A stretch of DNA of 64,000 nt, taken from positions 4,058,501-4,122,500 of the forward strand of contig JAPTOF010000011.1 in the NCBI GenBank assembly GCA_028554755.1, in the 5' to 3' direction. The translations under genes were made by a program, and so were the position numbers. Positions 44,635-56,298 of the stretch are shown one piece after another. The notes under the pieces are model-generated. The model searched no databases, was not told the origin of the DNA, and saw only the letters and a list, made by a program, of their open reading frames with translations. This DNA comes from Cordia subcordata (Eukaryota; Streptophyta; Magnoliopsida; Boraginales; Cordiaceae). Each line of letters opens with the position of its first letter. Position 1 is the first letter of the stretch.

Positions 44635-46100
44635 GCACTCCCAAACGTTTTTCCTTGCTTCTCCCCAAGTAAGGCCAAACCTAAGTTTATCTCTAAAGTA
44701 GATACAAAGATTTGCCTAAGGGATTGACTCGCTATCAAGGTGAACCTAAGGAGCATGTAGGGGTCATTCCTATTGTAAAGAGATCTTTAAGCCTTATTTA
44801 GCTCTGCCTCTACTCATAATGGGCCTCGTACCTCATGGGAAACTTCTCGAGTAGCTAATGCACCACAAGCCTAGGATTCAAACTCACGCACACGGGATGT
44901 AGATACTTCGTGCCCCTTCGACTAACAAGGCCTCCCCAACATGCACAAAGCCTCAAAGATAAGAAGAGAAAGAATATACAAATGCATGGCTTATAAAAGC
45001 TTTATTCACATATCAACAAAGAGGATAGTTTGTGTTATATTGACATTGTATCACTTATGCACTTATTCATAGAACTTTTTGGTGCCTTTGGCTATTTTCC
45101 CTTTTTCACCTATTTTTTTCAATTTTTCAAACTTTTTATTTTCATCTTTTTGCACCTTTTTGCCTTCTTCAATTTTTTTAGATTTTTCATACTTTGCATT
45201 GCATTTACACAAAAAGAAAAGAAAAAGAAAGGCTTAGTCACATAAAAAAAATCAAGAAAGGGGCACTTACATCAACAACCCTTTTTCAACTCTCTTTCCT
45301 ATCAAGCTATGGGGTGGCTATAAGGTGCATTCTTAAAGGTACTCACTCCCCACAACTTTTAAAGACATACTCTCAAAGACTTAGTTTTCCCCTAATTCTA
45401 TTCACTCTTTACAATTCAAACTCATTTTCACCAATCAATTGAGTTAATCATAATAACCAACACAACAATCAACCAAGAAATAAACAACTCTATATGCATA
45501 AAAAATTGAAAAATTTTCACAATTTTTAACAACATAATGCAATCTACGCTAATAATGCATAAAATAATAAGAACCAAACCCCCATACCCCTTAACCTAAA
45601 CTTTGCTTATCCTTAAGCAAATAGAACAAATCACATCAACAAGCAAATAATTAACACAAAGCAAGTAAGCGTGGTGGGGATAGGGTAGAAAAATTAGGAA
45701 GCAAGTGGAGAAAAGATAGATGTAACTTTGCACTTTCTTCAAACCTTTTCATGCCAATGATCAATCATCTCACTACTAACCCTGTGACTTACAAACAACA
45801 AACACTCACAAAAAACAAGATTAGTACCATTGCCAAGCAAGCTTGCATTGGCATGTGTAAATAATAAGCAATGGTGTATCCTGTGGGAAAAGGGATTGGG
45901 ATTCAACACTTTGATGTGGGTGAAAAGAAAAGAAAGAAAACAAACAAAAGGGAAATGAAACTAGAAATGCAAAATTTAACCTAGGTTGCCTTCTGGTAGT
46001 ACTAACCACCACACCGTTAGCCAAGTGATCACCATCTCATTATCAACCTTCATAGATGAGGTCTTGAAGTATTATAGTCTCTACACGAGCCATGCTTGGA

Positions 46101-46350
46101 TCATATATGCGCTTCAAGCACTGCCCCGTTCATTGTTAGCTCTCGGCCATCCTTTAAGTCTTTGATCTTCACCACTCCAGAAGGGTAGGCGACCAATACC
46201 TCGTATAAACCATTCGATCGTGTCTTGAGCTTCTTTGGAAAGAGCTTTAAATGTGAGTTAAATAGCCAAACTTTATTAGAGGAAGAGAATGCCTTCTTAA
46301 GAATTTGATTATCATGAATCCTCTTCATCCTATCCTTATAAAGTTTGGCG
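46101..46350 (-). pseudogene. Integrase C-terminus of J
   Basis: Minus strand, AKLYKDR then [57 protein letters not shown]. It matches the integrase end of H with many substitutions. It is open over 75 codons but lacks the rest of pol. Confidence 0.8.
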
Positions 46351-46715
46351 TCTAGTGGTCATAAGTTGTCTTATAGCAGCTTGCCTAGTAGCCCTGCTCT
46401 GGTCAACAAACATAAGAGATGTCAAAGTCATGATCTCTTTGGCAGTTGCCATGTTTTGATGCTTATTTTGCAGAACATCTGACGTAGAGGCCAACATGTA
46501 GCACTTGGTCATACTATTAGCCTTCTTCCATTTCTATTCAGTATCACATACGATATCAGAAGAGTTTGCCCTTATAATAGGAAAGGAGTAGTTAGGATAT
46601 ACTTGTACTTCTCAGTGGTGAGTATTATGTCCAGATTCCTTTTCCAATCCACAAAATTCAGACTCGTGGGCTTATTCTTCCCCAAAATTGTACCTAGTGG
46701 ATTGAAGGAAGTCAT
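46351..46715 (-). pseudogene. Copia gag N-terminal fragment (K)
   Basis: The ATG at 46715 starts MTSFNPLGTILGKNK followed by LNFVDWKRNLDIILTTEKYK, the typical start of a plant copia gag. Then a frameshifted stretch with CYMLASMSDVLQ-like and KHGNCQRD sequence, ending in MFVDQSRATRQAAI-like sequence. It is broken by frameshifts and truncated at J. A 1.7 kb leader separates it from its LTR. Confidence 0.78.
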
Positions 46716-48386
46716 TTTGGATATCGAAAAATAGATCACAATTAATATCGAGCAACACAAACTAGATACACGTTTAATATGTATGTAATAGCAAAAAAAC
46801 ATACATTGCACTTTCTACATTATTTGTCATTTTGTAGTTTAACCCTCAAACTATAGTGATGTAAAAGTGTCTCAACCCTATCACTCGAACTCCACTGATG
46901 GGATGGCTAAACTAATGAATAGTCGAGTTATGTTTAAGCCCATTTGGATATTTCTTATCTTGATAGACATTTTCTAACGGTGTCCAATCACTGTTGGTTT
47001 GGCCTTTCGAATTGCTTATGGGCCTCCCTAATGGGGTGGCCAAACCCATGATTCAAGTTGAGTGTAAACAACTATTCCTTGATGTTCATTCCCTGCTTTG
47101 TCCATATTTAAGCCCTCCGATGGGGTAGTGACTCTCATTTACTTACCTTGAGACGATCTATGATGATGAACTCCATCAACAGGGTGGTCGAACCTTACCA
47201 ACATCCATACGTATGGACAGGTTAAGTTCACCTTGCTAACTTTGAGGTAAGTAACGCCCTTCGATGAGAAGGTAAACGCCACTTTCTCTTTGCGTGAACT
47301 GGATATAGAAGGCCGTGGGGTTTTCCGTCCCCCTCTCCCATTTAATATTTTAACTTTGAGGGTTTTCTTATCCTCCATTTATCTTGGTATTCCTTTTTAG
47401 ATCCTAACACCATTAGGTATCACCATATTCCACCTTGCGTTACTAAAACACATTCGATACCATAAATGGATTAGACCTGTTTTCGGATTAGAATTCATAG
47501 GTACGCATGCTTTGAGTTATCTTGGTAAGTCCATTAATTAATTAGCGTGGGAAAAACAAGTAAAATGTCAATTACATGCATTGCTTCGTTAGGATCTTTA
47601 ATTACCAAAATAGTTAGCCTAAGCAACTTGAGGGACTTATCAAACTCAAGCCAAAACAAGATCCAAGCGTTAACCAATTTTAAACCCTACTTGGTTAGAC
47701 ATATTACTATGTGATAGATCACAATAACCATACACATAATTAAACATGCGTATAAATATTGCAAAATAAACATCCATAGCAAAATTAAACAGTCCTTAAT
47801 TGATGGCTTCCTATAAAGAAGCCTTAGGCATAAAGCCCAAAGCAATCGAAATGCCAAAACACCTTAAACAGCTATAGTTTGTCTTTGCCAGTTGACGGGT
47901 AATTTCAGAGACCCTTTGCTTCGGTCAGCCAGTTCTTCTTAAAAGCTACCAGGTGTTATCGGCTGGGCTAGGACTCTCACCGGTTGACCGACTGGGTTGA
48001 TTGGTTCTTCCAAAAAACCTCGAACTTCGTGATGTGCAACTCTTTTCAGCTTCAAATAATTACATTATAAGGATGACATAGAAAAACAACCTATACAAGC
48101 TTCATCAATGACAAGAAACATAAATGTTGGCCACAAAATACAAGCCATTTTCCCATTCTTATACTTCTCTCAAATTGAAACTATAATAACTTTCTATGTG
48201 AGAAAATAAATCCATACATTCAAACCATTGATTATAACTAATATAACACAGAAGCTGCAACCACAAAGGTTAGCCTATAATAAATCCAACATGGAATCAC
48301 ATAAGTCTTTCCACCCATAAGACTATTTCTCTTCAATCTACTTATTATCATGTTCTTGGCTTAAAATATGTGTAAATAAAGTCGAA
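46716..48386 (-). other. Leader of copia K
   Basis: Sequence between primer site and gag, repeated in part at 50088-51608. It carries an irregular series of 'aatgggrtggccaaac'-like motifs (near 46897, 47033, 47171 and, in the other copy, 50395). A ggttgaccgactgg cluster lies at 47890-48010. The ORF at 47139-47378 has no known domain. An untranslated leader of 1.5-1.7 kb is long for copia. Confidence 0.6.
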
Positions 48387-48398
48387 GCTCTGATACCA
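48387..48398 (-). other. Primer-binding site of copia K
   Basis: The minus strand reads TGGTATCAGAGC, the exact initiator-Met tRNA-type site of plant copia elements, two bases after the LTR end. Confidence 0.9.
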
Positions 48399-48400
48399 AT

Positions 48401-50087
48401 TGTTAAGATCGGGATTACTACAACATAGCTTATAGATCATCATGCTTTTAAAAATATGAAAGAAAATATCTAATATGGTGGCAAAACAATCAATAAAATG
48501 TTATTTTTACACATAAGCACAACGTGATTAAATACATAAGCAAGAAGATGAAGTGATATACCTTCAACAAATTGAAGATCCAAGAAGGCGGTCTGTTTGC
48601 TTTGTAAAAACTCCACCAAAATGGCCTCCCAATTAGCCTTCTTCACTATAATCACCGTTTCAAAGCTAGGATGTGGGATCTTATTTAGTGGACAAGCACC
48701 TAGGAAAGCTATAATTGAAGATCTATGGAGTAGTATATTTTCTTGGTGTACTAAGTGAAAATTCCTACACACCTTTATGAAAAAGGCAAAGAAACTGAAA
48801 GGTGTATAGTGTACAATAACCCTAATTGGGAAAGTTCATAGAAACAATTAAGTTTCCAACCATACCTTCTCTAGAAATGGAATATGTCTTACGGATAAGA
48901 TATCCAAGATATTCCTTTCTCTCTCCCATTCTATAATATCTAATTTTATAAGACATGCTCGTCTTATTGAAATGCCAAAAATTTAATAAGAAATAACTTG
49001 GATAAAATCCTTTTTCCTTCTCTATTAAATTATATCTCAATAAAGCATCCACATAATTAGATGATCTCAATTAATTACATCCATTGGAAATATGACTAGT
49101 GAAGGGACCAAAAGACATAATTACCCTTGGCTCCCAAAATAACTAAAATGCCTTTGTTACCACTTTGGCGACATAAATGTCATTGACTTTGGTATATTTC
49201 CACCAAAAGACCAAAACTACACTTCAAGGATAATTATAGGCTAAGCAAAAACAGGTCACAACAAGTAACCACTATCTTTGACCAACCAAGCGAAATGACC
49301 AAAACACCCTTCTATGGCCACCCATAGTCAAAGCCGGTCAAAAGACACCACTACCTCCAAAATTACATCTAGAACCTTGGAATCTCTAGTCCAAAGAGTG
49401 ATCACCACTTGGTCATAGATATCTTGATCTAGGGAGTGACCTACAAGCCAAATGACTAATATATCCCTAAAGGGTAATATCACTAGATCTAAATTTATGA
49501 TGACCAATAAGACAAATCCAAGGAGGCATATAGACTCTGCTGTTGCACATCATGTCCTGATTGATTAAAACACGACATCCAATGTATAAGGCAAATAATC
49601 TTATCGTTCACGACCTCTCCTTATGGTACATCAAAGTGCTCCAGCCCAACTTCACCAGTTCATCCATATATGCTCAAGATTAAGAGCATCAATCACTCAG
49701 AAGCAATGAGTATCTTGTCTGCTATATGTCATGGCATGGTTATAGAAGGCATACTCATGGTGGTCCTATCCAACACATGGCACACATACTAGAAGCAAAG
49801 TCTGGAAAGACCCTCTAATGACTTAAGTAGATTACCTCTTTTGGGAGACTCACCCACTATAGCTTTATCCCAGTAGAGTGCCCAACACTGCCATCTAGCT
49901 ATGAATATCTTTATGATGTTCCAAAAATAGACTTGGACCTACTGTGCATCCAGCCTCACTGCGCATACCCAAGTCATTGGACTATATCATTGGATATATA
50001 GAAGAAGTGCTTATAAATATAAACAATGATCAAATGTCTAGTTCAATATCATTGTACAAGTAGTCTTTAGAGCATACAATCCCAACA
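48401..50087 (-). repeat. Copia LTR, inner copy of K
   Basis: 1687 bp; minus strand TGTTGGGATTGTATGC to GATCTTAACA. Same family as F. The ORFs at 48470 and 48822 are incidental. Confidence 0.88.
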
Positions 50088-51608
50088 CTTATGAATGAAC
50101 ACGTTAAGTCCACCTGCTAAATCTAGGTAACTATGACACCTTTCAACGAGAAGGTCAATGCCACTTCCCTTTAGCGTGAACCGGACATAAAAGGCCGTGA
50201 GCTTTCCAATCCCCTTTTCCACTCAATATTTTGACCTTTAGAGTTTTTATCTATTTATCTTGGTTCCATATGTTTTAGATCTAAATACCATATTTGAATA
50301 AAAAGACCCCAGAATGTTCTTGACTTGAGTCCTCCAATAGCGTATCTATTCTTGTCAATATCCTCGTAAGGTGATCCTTCGTGAAGAACTCCACCAATGA
50401 GATAGCCAAACTCATTAGCACCTTTTATGCTTTAAGATTCAGCTTTGTGTTTCTAAAACATTTCATGGTAGTCAAATAGATTTAACCTAATCTTAGGCTT
50501 TTAGCGAACACATATGTTGGCAACTTGACTTCCTCTATTAGCTATGGTACTTTGACATTATCGCTAAACACCCCTTTGAATTAAAATTCACTTTGCGTTA
50601 CTAAGTCATATTTATTCCAAAATAGAGAGTTAAACCTAAATTCGAATTATATAATCCTTAGGTTGGCGTACTTGAGTTGTCTAGATAAGTCCATTGGTTA
50701 ATTAGTATCACAAATAACAAATATCCTTGTCCAATTTCATGCATTGCTCTTTAAGATCTCTAATTACTGAATAATTAGCCTAAGCAATCTCGAGGGACTT
50801 ATCAAAGTTAAGCCAAACAAGATCCAAGGGTTAGCTAATTTTAAACTCTAATTGGGTGAACATGTTATTATGTGATCACATTGCAATAGTCCACACATAC
50901 AATCAAACATGCATATAAATAGCACAAAATAAACATCCATAGCATAAGTAAATGGTTCTTAATAATGGCTCCCTGTAATATCGCTCTAGGCTCAAAGCCC
51001 AAAGCAATCAGACTTGCCAAAACTTCAAATAATTGTAAATCGCCTCTACCCATCGAGCTATGCATTCTTTTCGGTTAACCGGCTAGGTGGATCGGTACAT
51101 CCAAAAAGTCAGCTTCTTCTACCGATCGAGCAAAGCCTTCTGTCAATCGGTCGGCTACTCTAGAAAGCTCTTGATTCTATCAGTTGGGCCTGAGACTTTT
51201 GTCGGCGTACTGGCTGGGTCGACTAACTACTCTAAAACTGGCTTAAACTTCGCACACGGCATTGTTTTTGGCTTCAAATAGATACATTACAAGGTATTAC
51301 ATAGAAAATTAACCTATACAAGCTTCATCTATGAAAGGAAACATAAATTTGGCCACAAAATACAAGCCATTTTCGATTCCTATGCTTCTCTCAAATTGAA
51401 GCTACATTAACTTTCTATGCAAAAAATTAAATCCATATATTTGAACCATCGATTAAGACTAAAATCACAAGTGTGCTGCAACCACAAAGGTTATCCCATA
51501 ACACATAAATCATAGACATATACAAATCTTGCTACCCACAAATTATTATGCATTCTATTGTTCCATTACATAATTTTAAGCTATAACTATGCGTATAATG
51601 GTACCTAA
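50088..51608 (-). other. Second copy of the K leader
   Basis: Homologous to 47200-48386 (for example 'gtgaaccggacataaaaggccgtg' against 'gtgaactggatatagaaggccgtg', and the closing 'ttgaa...ctacattaactttctatg'). It includes a ggttaaccggc motif cluster at 51065-51240. No gene. Confidence 0.65.
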
Positions 51609-51620
51609 GCTCTTATACCA
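51609..51620 (-). other. Decayed primer-binding site of the outer K LTR
   Basis: The minus strand reads TGGTATAAGAGC, one base different from the site at 48387. Confidence 0.82.
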
Positions 51621-51622
51621 CT

Positions 51623-53356
51623 TGTTAGATCTAGTTGCTATTCCCATGGCTAGTTGTTATTTCGGATTTTAAAAAAGAAAATCATATTAACAGCGATGGG
51701 AGTGGAAAATAGCATAAATAAAGTCTATTTTACACATGGGCATCACATTCAAGCAAAAAACACAAGAGGAAAGTTACGAGTCGTTACCCTTGTAACGTGA
51801 TTCGGATGCAAAAATAGCTTCTTCGTGTAATACCTGCCTCATATTAGTCTCCTAGTGGTCTTCTCAACTATATCCAATTTCTATCGCTATGATACACTTT
51901 GCAATATAATAGGCAAGCAATATTTATGGCTAAATTGAGGTTATGGAATTTTATGTGTATTTTTTGTGCTAGTGCGTGAAAAATCCTGAACAGATCTACC
52001 ATGAAAATACCTCACTCTTTTTTTTTTTTCATTTGTGGGTTATGCCTATCTTGTACTATTTATAGTCCAAGGCAACCCTAATAAGGATAAGATTCCTAGA
52101 ATATTATTTTTCACTATAATACCGCTCCTTAGTCCTTTAAGAAATGGAAAATTCCTTAGGGATAAGGATATCCTAGATATTCCACCTTACACACTAAATA
52201 TCTTCTATATGACTTCTACATATCTAATTAAGATATCCATAAGTTATATTAAAAAGACCCAGATAATTAAATCTCTTTTAATTCTAAACTCAAATCTTAA
52301 TTAAGCAATCCACATAATTAACTTACCTCAATTAATGTATCCAATAGAGTAATGGCTAGTGAAGGGACCAAAAGACATAATTTCCTTTAGCTTCTAAAAA
52401 ATGACCAAAATGCTCTCACCACTACTTTGACAATACTAAGGCCATTTTGGCCTTAGTTTATTTCCACCAAAAGACCAAAGCCACATTCCAAGGATAATTA
52501 CTGGCTAAGCAAGAGCTTGTCACCTACTCTGGTGACCTTTGTCTTTGACCAACTAGGTGAAATGACCAAAACACCCCTCTATGTATACCCGTAGTCAAGG
52601 TCTGTCTATACAAGTACTATAACCTCCAAGGAGACATCTGGACCTTGACATCTCCAGTCCCATATGATGATCATCCACTGTCATGGGTCTCTTGGTCTAG
52701 GGGACGACCCACAAGCCAAATGATTGACATACCCCTGAAAGGTAATATCATTAGAACTAGATTTCTGGTGATCAAATGGATAAATCCAAGAGGAACACAT
52801 AGGCTGTGCTATTGCATATACATGTCCCAACTAAACTATAATGCAACACCCAACATGTGAGGCAGACAATCTTATCATTCAAGACCTCTTCTTATGGCAC
52901 GTCAAAGTGTCACACTTTAACTTAGTCAGTTCATCCACACATTCTATATGTGATGGTATAGTTTCCAAAGACATAATTACAGTGGCCCTGTCCAATGTGT
53001 GACACACGCACTAAGAGCATAGTCTAGAAAACTATCCAATGACCTAGGTAGATCACCCTTTCAAGGAAACTTGCCAACTATAGCCTTATCCTAGTAGAGT
53101 GTCCAACACTATCATCCAGCTATGGACTAATTTATGATATCACCAAATCTAGACTTGGTCCTACTGTGTGTCTAGCCTCATTACACATCCAAATCTTTAG
53201 TCTGTATCAATAGACCTTTATACTTTTTATCAATACATAAATAGAGAGAATATGGTATACTAAACTCAATTCATATGAACAATATCATGAGCGAATTATC
53301 TCTAGTATCTAGTAATCACCATGTGCTTGTGGTCTTTAGGGCATATAATCTTAACA
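51623..53356 (-). repeat. Copia LTR, outer copy of K
   Basis: 1734 bp; minus strand TGTTAAGATTATATGCC to GATCTAACA. Homologous to 48401-50087. Followed on the minus strand by its own primer site and leader. Confidence 0.85.
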
Positions 53357-54515
53357 TGTTACACCTGGAGCCTTATCGTAATGGGGGGATTACCATGTGA
53401 CTTAAAAGATGCACTAAAAAGTCTTGTTGACAAGTTTTCAAAGTTTTGGGCGGTGGTTCTCACTAGACATGATGAAACAGTTTCTGATTTAGATGTTTTC
53501 TATCAATGCATAGCAATAAATTTAGAGTTTGTTACTCTAATTATGTCTAGGCTCTTGTAGTTAAATCTAAAGAGGTAAAACTCATAGGATATAGTTAGGT
53601 ATAGGCTATTGGTGCTAATGGAAAGGTTGGAGCCTTCATAGAAAGGCTAAATAGTGAGGGATTATACTCAAAAAGAAAAGGGATTGGTTATAAGGAAGCC
53701 TTCTATCCAAAAAGCCATGCTAGGATCTGTTAGGTTACTCCATTGCTATCACTTGTCTTAGCGATAGTGAAATATAATAGATGTTCATCAAGATAGCTTC
53801 TCTTGAGTGAAAGTTTAACAAGCACATTTGGGTTCGTAACCAGACAAGTGCATTACTAGAGATAGATATCATATGACATGCATAACTTAAGAAGTCCTCT
53901 TAAGGGCTTAAGGGAATATCTAATAAATGGTATCAAATCTAATTAAAAAAAAAGGACTTTATTTTGACCAAGACATTGAATACCATAGGCATATGAGAAA
54001 GATAATAGATACACAGTAAAGGCTAACTCTATCCTGCATTTCTATATTAAATTGGCCTTAGTTAAGATCACTATGTAAATTTTCCAAAGGAGTGGTTTCA
54101 CCTCCTAGCTACTAGAATATCTTTATCAAGGCTTATTCGATGCCCATAGAGATAAAAAAAGATGTTTTAAAGCATTCTGTACTTTAACACAATGAGAACT
54201 TTACAAACTACTGTGCTTTAGCACAATGAGAACATTACAAACAACATACTGAATACTAGGCCTAAATATTTGCTTTGCGTAAGCGTCGATAGTAGATATT
54301 GGTTCAATAATAGACCGAGAGCTCTAGTTTAGTGGATTTGCAATATCCTAGTATCTTTTAGAGAATGAAAGACTGAGTGTTGAGACATTAGAAGGAAGAT
54401 CAGATAATCACGGTGAAAAACTATGTGTGACCATGAGATATGAATCTCAGGGAGAATGCTTGCTATATAGGTTGAGTCATTTTTGGAACACAGTTTTACA
54501 GTTGTGATCTTTAGT
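53357..54515 (+). pseudogene. Degraded copia reverse transcriptase to 3' end (L)
   Basis: Plus-strand pol relic in many frames. Recognisable are GANGKVGAF (RT entry), YSKRKGIGYKEAFYPK (from KGYTQKEGIDYEETFSP), IKIASLE...KHIWV (from DVKTAFLNG...IYM) and LKKSS.GLKG (from LKKSIYGLKQ). The catalytic box is not readable. 54000-54515 is a presumed RNase H and 3' end, too degraded to translate. The 185-codon ORF on the minus strand (54329-54886) overlaps this and the LTR and has no known domain. Confidence 0.62.
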
Positions 54516-54528
54516 GCAAGTGGGAGAT
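54516..54528 (+). other. Polypurine tract of copia L
   Basis: GCAAGTGGGAGAT directly before TGTTGGGG. AGTGGGAGAT is a common copia polypurine tract. Confidence 0.82.
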
Positions 54529-56298
54529 TGTTGGGGTTGCATACCCTTAAGACCATAAGCACATGGTGATTACTAGATACTAGACATAATATACTCATGA
54601 TATTGCTCATGTGATTGAGTTTAACACAATATATTCTCTCCATTTGTGCATCAATGCAAAGTATGAAAGGCCAATGACATAGACCAATAACTTGGGTACG
54701 CAAGGAGGGTAGATGCAGAGTAGGTCTAAATCTAGATTTGATGATATCATAAATCAATCCATAACCAGATGATAATGCTAGGTATTCTATCAGGATAAGG
54801 TTATAGTGGGTGAGTCTTCTTTGAGAGGTTGATCTACCTAGGCCATTAGATGGTTTTTCGGACTTCGCTCCTAGTGTATGTGTCATGTATTAGACAGGGC
54901 CATCATGAGCATGTCTTCTAGGAACTGTACCATCACATATAGAAGACAAGATACTCACAGCTTTCGAGTGATTGATGCTCTTAATCTTGAGCATGTATGG
55001 ATGAACTGACTATGTCAAGGTATAACACTTTGACGTGCAAAGGGAAAGGTCTCAATGTGAGTAGATCTAATTGCCCGATAGTTGGGTGTTGTGTTCTAAC
55101 TAGTTGGGAAATGCATATGCAATAGTAGAGTGTATGTGCCCTTTTAGATTTGTCCACTTGATCGCCAGAAATCTAGTACTAGTGATATTACCCTTTAGGA
55201 GTATATCAGTCATTTGGCTTGTAGATCACTCCCTAGATCAAGAGATCTATGACTAGTGGATGATCATTATATGGGACTAGAGATTCTAAGGTTTCAGATG
55301 TAGTCTTAGAGGTGATGATACATATGGGACCAGCCTTAACTACGGGTATACATAGAGAGACGTTTTGCTCATTTCGCTCGGTTGGTCAAAGAAAGAGGTC
55401 ACCAAAACAGGTGACAAGCTCCTACTTAGCTAGTGATTATCCTTAGAGTGCGGCTTTGATCTTCTAGTAGAAATAGATAGAGGTCAAAATGGCCTTAGTG
55501 TCGCCAAAGCAATGGCAAAGGCATTTTGGTCATTTTGGGAGCCAAGGGTAATTATGTCTTTTGGTTCCCCCACTAGCCATTACTCTATTGGATACATTAA
55601 TTGAAATAAATTAATTATGTAGATTGCTCAATTCATATTTGAGTTTAGAATTAAGAAGGGATTTAATTATCCAAGTCTTCTTAAGATAACTCATGGACAT
55701 CTTAATTAGATAAATGGGGCCCACATGGAAGATATTGAGTGTGTGAAGTGGAATATTTGGAATAGCCTTATCCCTGGGAAATATTCCATTTCTAGAACGA
55801 CTAAGGAAAGATATTATGGTGAAACATAATATTCTAGGAATCTTATCCTTATGAGGGTTGCCTAATACTATAAATAGTACAATATAGGCATAAGCAATAC
55901 AAGAGAGTGAGATTTTTTTTGGGTAGGTGTGTGCAGAAAATTTCACACGCTAGAACCAAGAACACATACTAAATTCCATAACCTCAAATTAGCCTTAAAT
56001 ATTGTTTGCCTACTATAAGTAACTCGTATCCTAGCAACAGAGCTTTGGAAATACTGGTGAAGACAACTAAATAGCTAATACGAGGTGAATATTATGCAAA
56101 GTGGTCAATTTCGCATCCAGGTCATGCTACAAGGGTAAGGGGTCTTAATTTTACTATTGCATTTTGCTTGATTTTAGTGCCTTTGTGTATAATAGACTTT
56201 GTTTATGCTATGTTTCTACTCCCATTGTTGTTAATATGCTTTTGATTTTTAAAATTTGGAATAACAAAAAGGTGTGGGAATAGTGTCTAGATCCAACA
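54529..56298 (+). repeat. 3' LTR of copia L
   Basis: 1770 bp, TGTTGGGGTTGCATACC to TAGATCCAACA, same family as F. TATA-like ACTATAAATAG near 55867. Its 5' LTR is not in the window. Confidence 0.88.

Larger units (their letters stand above)
42792..46350 (-). mobile_element. Inverted Athila-like 3' half (J)
   Basis: Minus-strand copy of the H type. From right to left: integrase C-terminus (46350-46110), non-coding 3' region with internal module (45620-45578) and A-rich block, terminal hairpin and polypurine tract (44672-44635), then the 3' LTR 42792-44634. Truncated upstream at 46350, where copia gag K abuts. Confidence 0.8.

Noticed and set aside
48387..48398. tRNA-like sequences at primer sites
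   Set aside because: Only the 12-18 bases complementary to a tRNA 3' end are present; there is no cloverleaf, so no tRNA gene.
54329..54886. 185-codon minus-strand ORF
   Set aside because: It overlaps the copia L polypurine tract and LTR start in antisense and has no domain; length alone is not support.
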